Assembly (NCBI GenBank): GCA_012515725.1
Contig: JAAYXU010000102.1
Location: 1-6,126 of the forward strand
Direction of reading: 5' to 3'
Source: Clostridiales bacterium
Lineage (GTDB): Bacteria > Bacillota > Clostridia > Christensenellales > UMGS416
Length of the DNA stretch: 6,126 nucleotides
This document shows, one piece after another, positions 4,253-6,126 of the stretch. Both the position numbers and the translations under genes were made by a program. Under the pieces are notes generated by a model. It was not told the DNA's origin. It worked only from the letters and a program-made list of their open reading frames with translations, and made no database searches. The stretch's first letter is position 1, and each line of letters opens with the position of its first letter.

Positions 4253-5275
4253 CTACCTCTGCACCCGCCCCGAGGCGTCGCCCGCGGCGAGCCTACTGAC
4301 CTCGTCGGCCGAGATGATATTGAAGTCGCCCTCTATCGTCTGCTTGAGCGCTGAGGCCGCCACCGCGAACTCGAGCGCCTGCGCGTCGCCCATGCCGGTG
4401 AGCGTGCCGTGTATAAGGCCCGCGCCGAAGCTGTCGCCGCCGCCGACCCTGTCGACGATGTGCACGACGTAGCGCCTCGATACATGGCACGTCCTGGCCG
4501 TGCACAGAATCGCCGACCACCCGTTTTCGCTGGCCGAGTACGATTCGCGCAGCGTGATCGCGACGCTCCGGAAGCCGAACCGCTCTATGAGCGTCGCCGC
4601 GACCTTACGGTATCCCTCGGTGGACAGGTTGCCATGCGATATGTCCGTCTCGGCGGCCCGTATGCCAAACACCTTGTCGGCGTCCTCCTCGTTGGCGATG
4701 AGCACGTCGACATAGGGCATGAGCCCGGCCATCACGGTTCCGGCCTTCTCGGGGGACCAGAGGTTCTTGCGATAGTTGAGGTCGCAGCTGACCGGTATGC
4801 CCTTGTCGCGGGCGGTGCGGATCGCGTCCAGCGCGATGGCGGCCACATTATCTCCGAGGGCCGGCGTGATGCCCGTGAAATGGAACCAGTCGGCGTCCCG
4901 CAATATATGGTCCCAGTCGAAATCCTCGCGCGAGGCTGTCGCGATGGCCGACCCGGCCCGGTCGTACACTACCTTCGAGGGGCGCACCGACGCGCCTTTT
5001 TCGCAGTAATAGATGCCAAGGCGGCTGCCCCCGCGCACGATCAGCGATGTGTCGACGCCGTACTGTCTTAGCTCGTTGCGGCATGAGTCGCCTATCGCGT
5101 TGGCCGGAAGCCTGGTTACAAACGCCGCGTCGTGCCCGAACTGCGCCAGCGAAAGCGCGACATTGGCCTCCCCGCCCCCGTACAGCGCGTCGAAGGAGCG
5201 GGCCTGCTCAAAGCGCAGGTATCCGGGCGGTGAAAGCCGCAGCATGATCTCTCCGAAAGTAATAATTCTGGCCAT
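4253..5275 (-). CDS. kdgK: 2-keto-3-deoxygluconate (KDG) kinase, PfkB family
   Basis: This 340-residue cytoplasmic sugar kinase phosphorylates 2-keto-3-deoxygluconate with ATP to KDPG. PfkB features are in order: ITFGEIMLRLSPPG at the N-terminus, the sugar-binding GGGEANVA (33-40), the KDGK-typical CDLNYRKNLW (164-173), NEED (195-198), and the catalytic anion-hole motif DRVGGGDSFGAG (276-286...287 region) with D281 as catalytic base. GGGD in place of GAGD is common in this subfamily. GGAGG lies nine bases before the ATG. The gene begins 15 nt after the eda stop codon, so the kinase and the aldolase that cleaves its product are co-transcribed. Assignment to KDG kinase rather than another PfkB kinase (for example fructokinase) rests on the NYRKNLW motif and on the adjacent aldolase. 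Confidence 0.92.
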   Translation of the reverse strand: MARIITFGEIMLRLSPPGYLRFEQARSFDALYGGGEANVALSLAQFGHDAAFVTRLPANAIGDSCRNELRQYGVDTSLIVRGGSRLGIYYCEKGASVRPSKVVYDRAGSAIATASREDFDWDHILRDADWFHFTGITPALGDNVAAIALDAIRTARDKGIPVSCDLNYRKNLWSPEKAGTVMAGLMPYVDVLIANEEDADKVFGIRAAETDISHGNLSTEGYRKVAATLIERFGFRSVAITLRESYSASENGWSAILCTARTCHVSRRYVVHIVDRVGGGDSFGAGLIHGTLTGMGDAQALEFAVAASALKQTIEGDFNIISADEVSRLAAGDASGRVQR

Positions 5276-5290
5276 TAGTCTGATCCTCCG

Positions 5291-5935
5291 TTACTTCGCG
5301 CGCGCCGCGGCGATCTCCGCGAGGAATTCCCGCGCCGTACGCGTGATTTTGCCATAGTCCCCGGTCTTGGCCCCGTCCACCAGCGCGCCCCCGGCGCCCA
5401 GCGCCACCGCGCCGGCACGGATCCAGTCCTTCGCGTTGCCGACCGAAACTCCGCCTGTGGGCATGAGCTTGGCCTGGGGCAGCGGGCCCATCAGGTCCTT
5501 GATGACCGCGGGCCCGAAAAGCCCCGCCGGAAACACCTTGAGTATGTCCGCTCCTGCCTCCATTGCCTGCACCGCCTCGCGGACCGACAGCACGCCGGGC
5601 ATCGAGGGCGCGCGGTATCGGTTGCACAGGCGGACGGTGCCGGGATCGAAATAGGGACTCACTATGAACTGCGCGCCCGAAAGCAGCGCGATACGCGCGG
5701 TTTCCGCGTCCAGTACGGTTCCCGCGCCCAGCAGTATCTCGCCATTAGGGTATGCTTCCGCCAGCGATTCGATGACGCGGTGCGCGCCGGGCACTGTAAA
5801 TGTGATCTCTAGCGCCGCCACGCCTCCCTCCAGGCAGGCTTCGGCGATACGGCGCGCCATGTCGCCGCTCTGGGCCCGCACGACAGCCACCAGGCCGATA
5901 TCGCATATCCTTTGTATGATCTTTTCCTTGTCCAT
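5291..5935 (-). CDS. eda: KDPG/KHG aldolase (2-dehydro-3-deoxy-phosphogluconate aldolase)
   Basis: This 214-residue class I aldolase cleaves KDPG to pyruvate and glyceraldehyde-3-phosphate. The family pattern is complete: VAVVRA (16-21) with R20, LEITFT (42-47) with the catalytic glutamate E43, LGAGTVL (69-75), SPYFDP (93-98), MPGVL (112-116), and ILKVFPAGLFGP (131-142) with the Schiff-base lysine K133. The phosphate-binding MPTGGV is at 158-163. Length matches the usual 205-215 residues. GGGAGGAA lies just upstream of the ATG. It starts 15 nt after the IclR regulator's stop codon and is followed 15 nt later by kdgK, a compact operon for the lower branch of uronate/gluconate catabolism. Some family members also cleave KHG or KDPGal; this sequence does not distinguish them. 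Confidence 0.95.
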   Translation of the reverse strand: MDKEKIIQRICDIGLVAVVRAQSGDMARRIAEACLEGGVAALEITFTVPGAHRVIESLAEAYPNGEILLGAGTVLDAETARIALLSGAQFIVSPYFDPGTVRLCNRYRAPSMPGVLSVREAVQAMEAGADILKVFPAGLFGPAVIKDLMGPLPQAKLMPTGGVSVGNAKDWIRAGAVALGAGGALVDGAKTGDYGKITRTAREFLAEIAAARAK

Positions 5936-5950
5936 ATCAGTTTCCTCCCG

Positions 5951-6126
5951 CTAAATAGATAATGGCTGATCCAGCCAGCCCAGACGCCGCGAAATCTGGC
6001 GCGCCGCCTCCAATACATGCCGTGCCGTATCCGGGTCCCGAGCGGGCGTAAGCTGGGCGGCCGGGCCCGACGTGCTGACCGCCGCGATCACCTGGCCGCG
6101 ATAGTCCCGTATCGGAGCGCCCACGC
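5951..6126 (-). CDS. IclR-family transcriptional regulator, C-terminal end (partial)
   Basis: Fifty-seven residues are visible, ending at TAG (5953-5951). The segment VGAPIRDYRGQVIAAVSTSGP is the conserved end of the IclR effector-binding domain (VAAPIxDxxGxVVAALSVSGP). The following helix, VLEAARQISRRLGW, matches the closing V..AA.EIS..LG helix. The N-terminal winged-helix domain lies beyond the window. As the gene directly before eda and kdgK with a 15-nt gap, it is probably a KdgR-like local regulator that responds to KDG or a related keto-deoxy acid. That role is inferred from position, since IclR proteins bind varied ligands. Confidence 0.88.
   Translation of the reverse strand, partial: VGAPIRDYRGQVIAAVSTSGPAAQLTPARDPDTARHVLEAARQISRRLGWLDQPLSI

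Noticed and set aside
4409..5071. 220-codon open frame on the + strand
   Set aside because: It is an antisense shadow of kdgK with no motif and no ribosome binding site.
4253..5275. GGGD instead of GAGD in the kinase active site as a defect
   Set aside because: GGGD is a frequent variant in KDG kinases, and the catalytic aspartate D281 is present.

Overview
The window most likely comes from a moderately GC-rich Gram-positive bacterium of the Bacillota/Clostridia type. This is inferred from strong Shine-Dalgarno sequences (GGAGG variants) at a close, regular distance from nearly every start codon, sigma-A-like promoters with 17-bp spacers, U-tract intrinsic terminators, and the gene content. 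No taxonomic marker is present, so this placement is tentative.

Left part (1-1938): The 3' end of a YbjQ/UPF0145 gene (+) converges, across a perfect bidirectional terminator hairpin (127-158), on a 140-residue gene (-). That gene reads as an intracellular fatty-acid/retinol-binding-protein-like beta-barrel, a family best known from animals. A divergent intergenic region (593-999) then carries a well-formed promoter for the FABP-like gene (-) and one for a CorA-family divalent-cation transporter (+). The corA transcript has a leader of about 160 nt. It contains a short ORF with its own strong ribosome binding site (GTG at 866, 28 codons, N-terminus (M)DADPR). It also contains mutually exclusive pairings, one of which buries the corA Shine-Dalgarno sequence. 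This looks like translation-coupled attenuation of a Mg2+ transporter, comparable in logic to enterobacterial mgtL/corL leaders.

Right part (2013-6126, all -): In transcription order there is the end of an IclR-family regulator, KDPG aldolase (eda), 2-keto-3-deoxygluconate kinase (kdgK), a 300-bp gene-free segment, a sugar phosphate isomerase/epimerase-type TIM barrel, and a Gfo/Idh/MocA oxidoreductase. The first three are tightly packed (15-nt gaps) and form the lower, KDG-to-pyruvate plus glyceraldehyde-3-phosphate part of uronate/aldonate catabolism. The IclR protein is the likely KDG-type sensor. The last two (20-nt gap) probably supply an upstream isomerisation/oxidation of a sugar, polyol or sugar acid. 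The 300-bp segment holds a very long terminator-type hairpin with a U-tract and two adjacent palindromes. The second pair of genes is therefore probably controlled separately, or attenuated.

corA ends in tandem hairpins whose last U-tract runs into the stop codon of the convergent oxidoreductase gene. No mobile element, CRISPR array, tRNA or rRNA was recognised.
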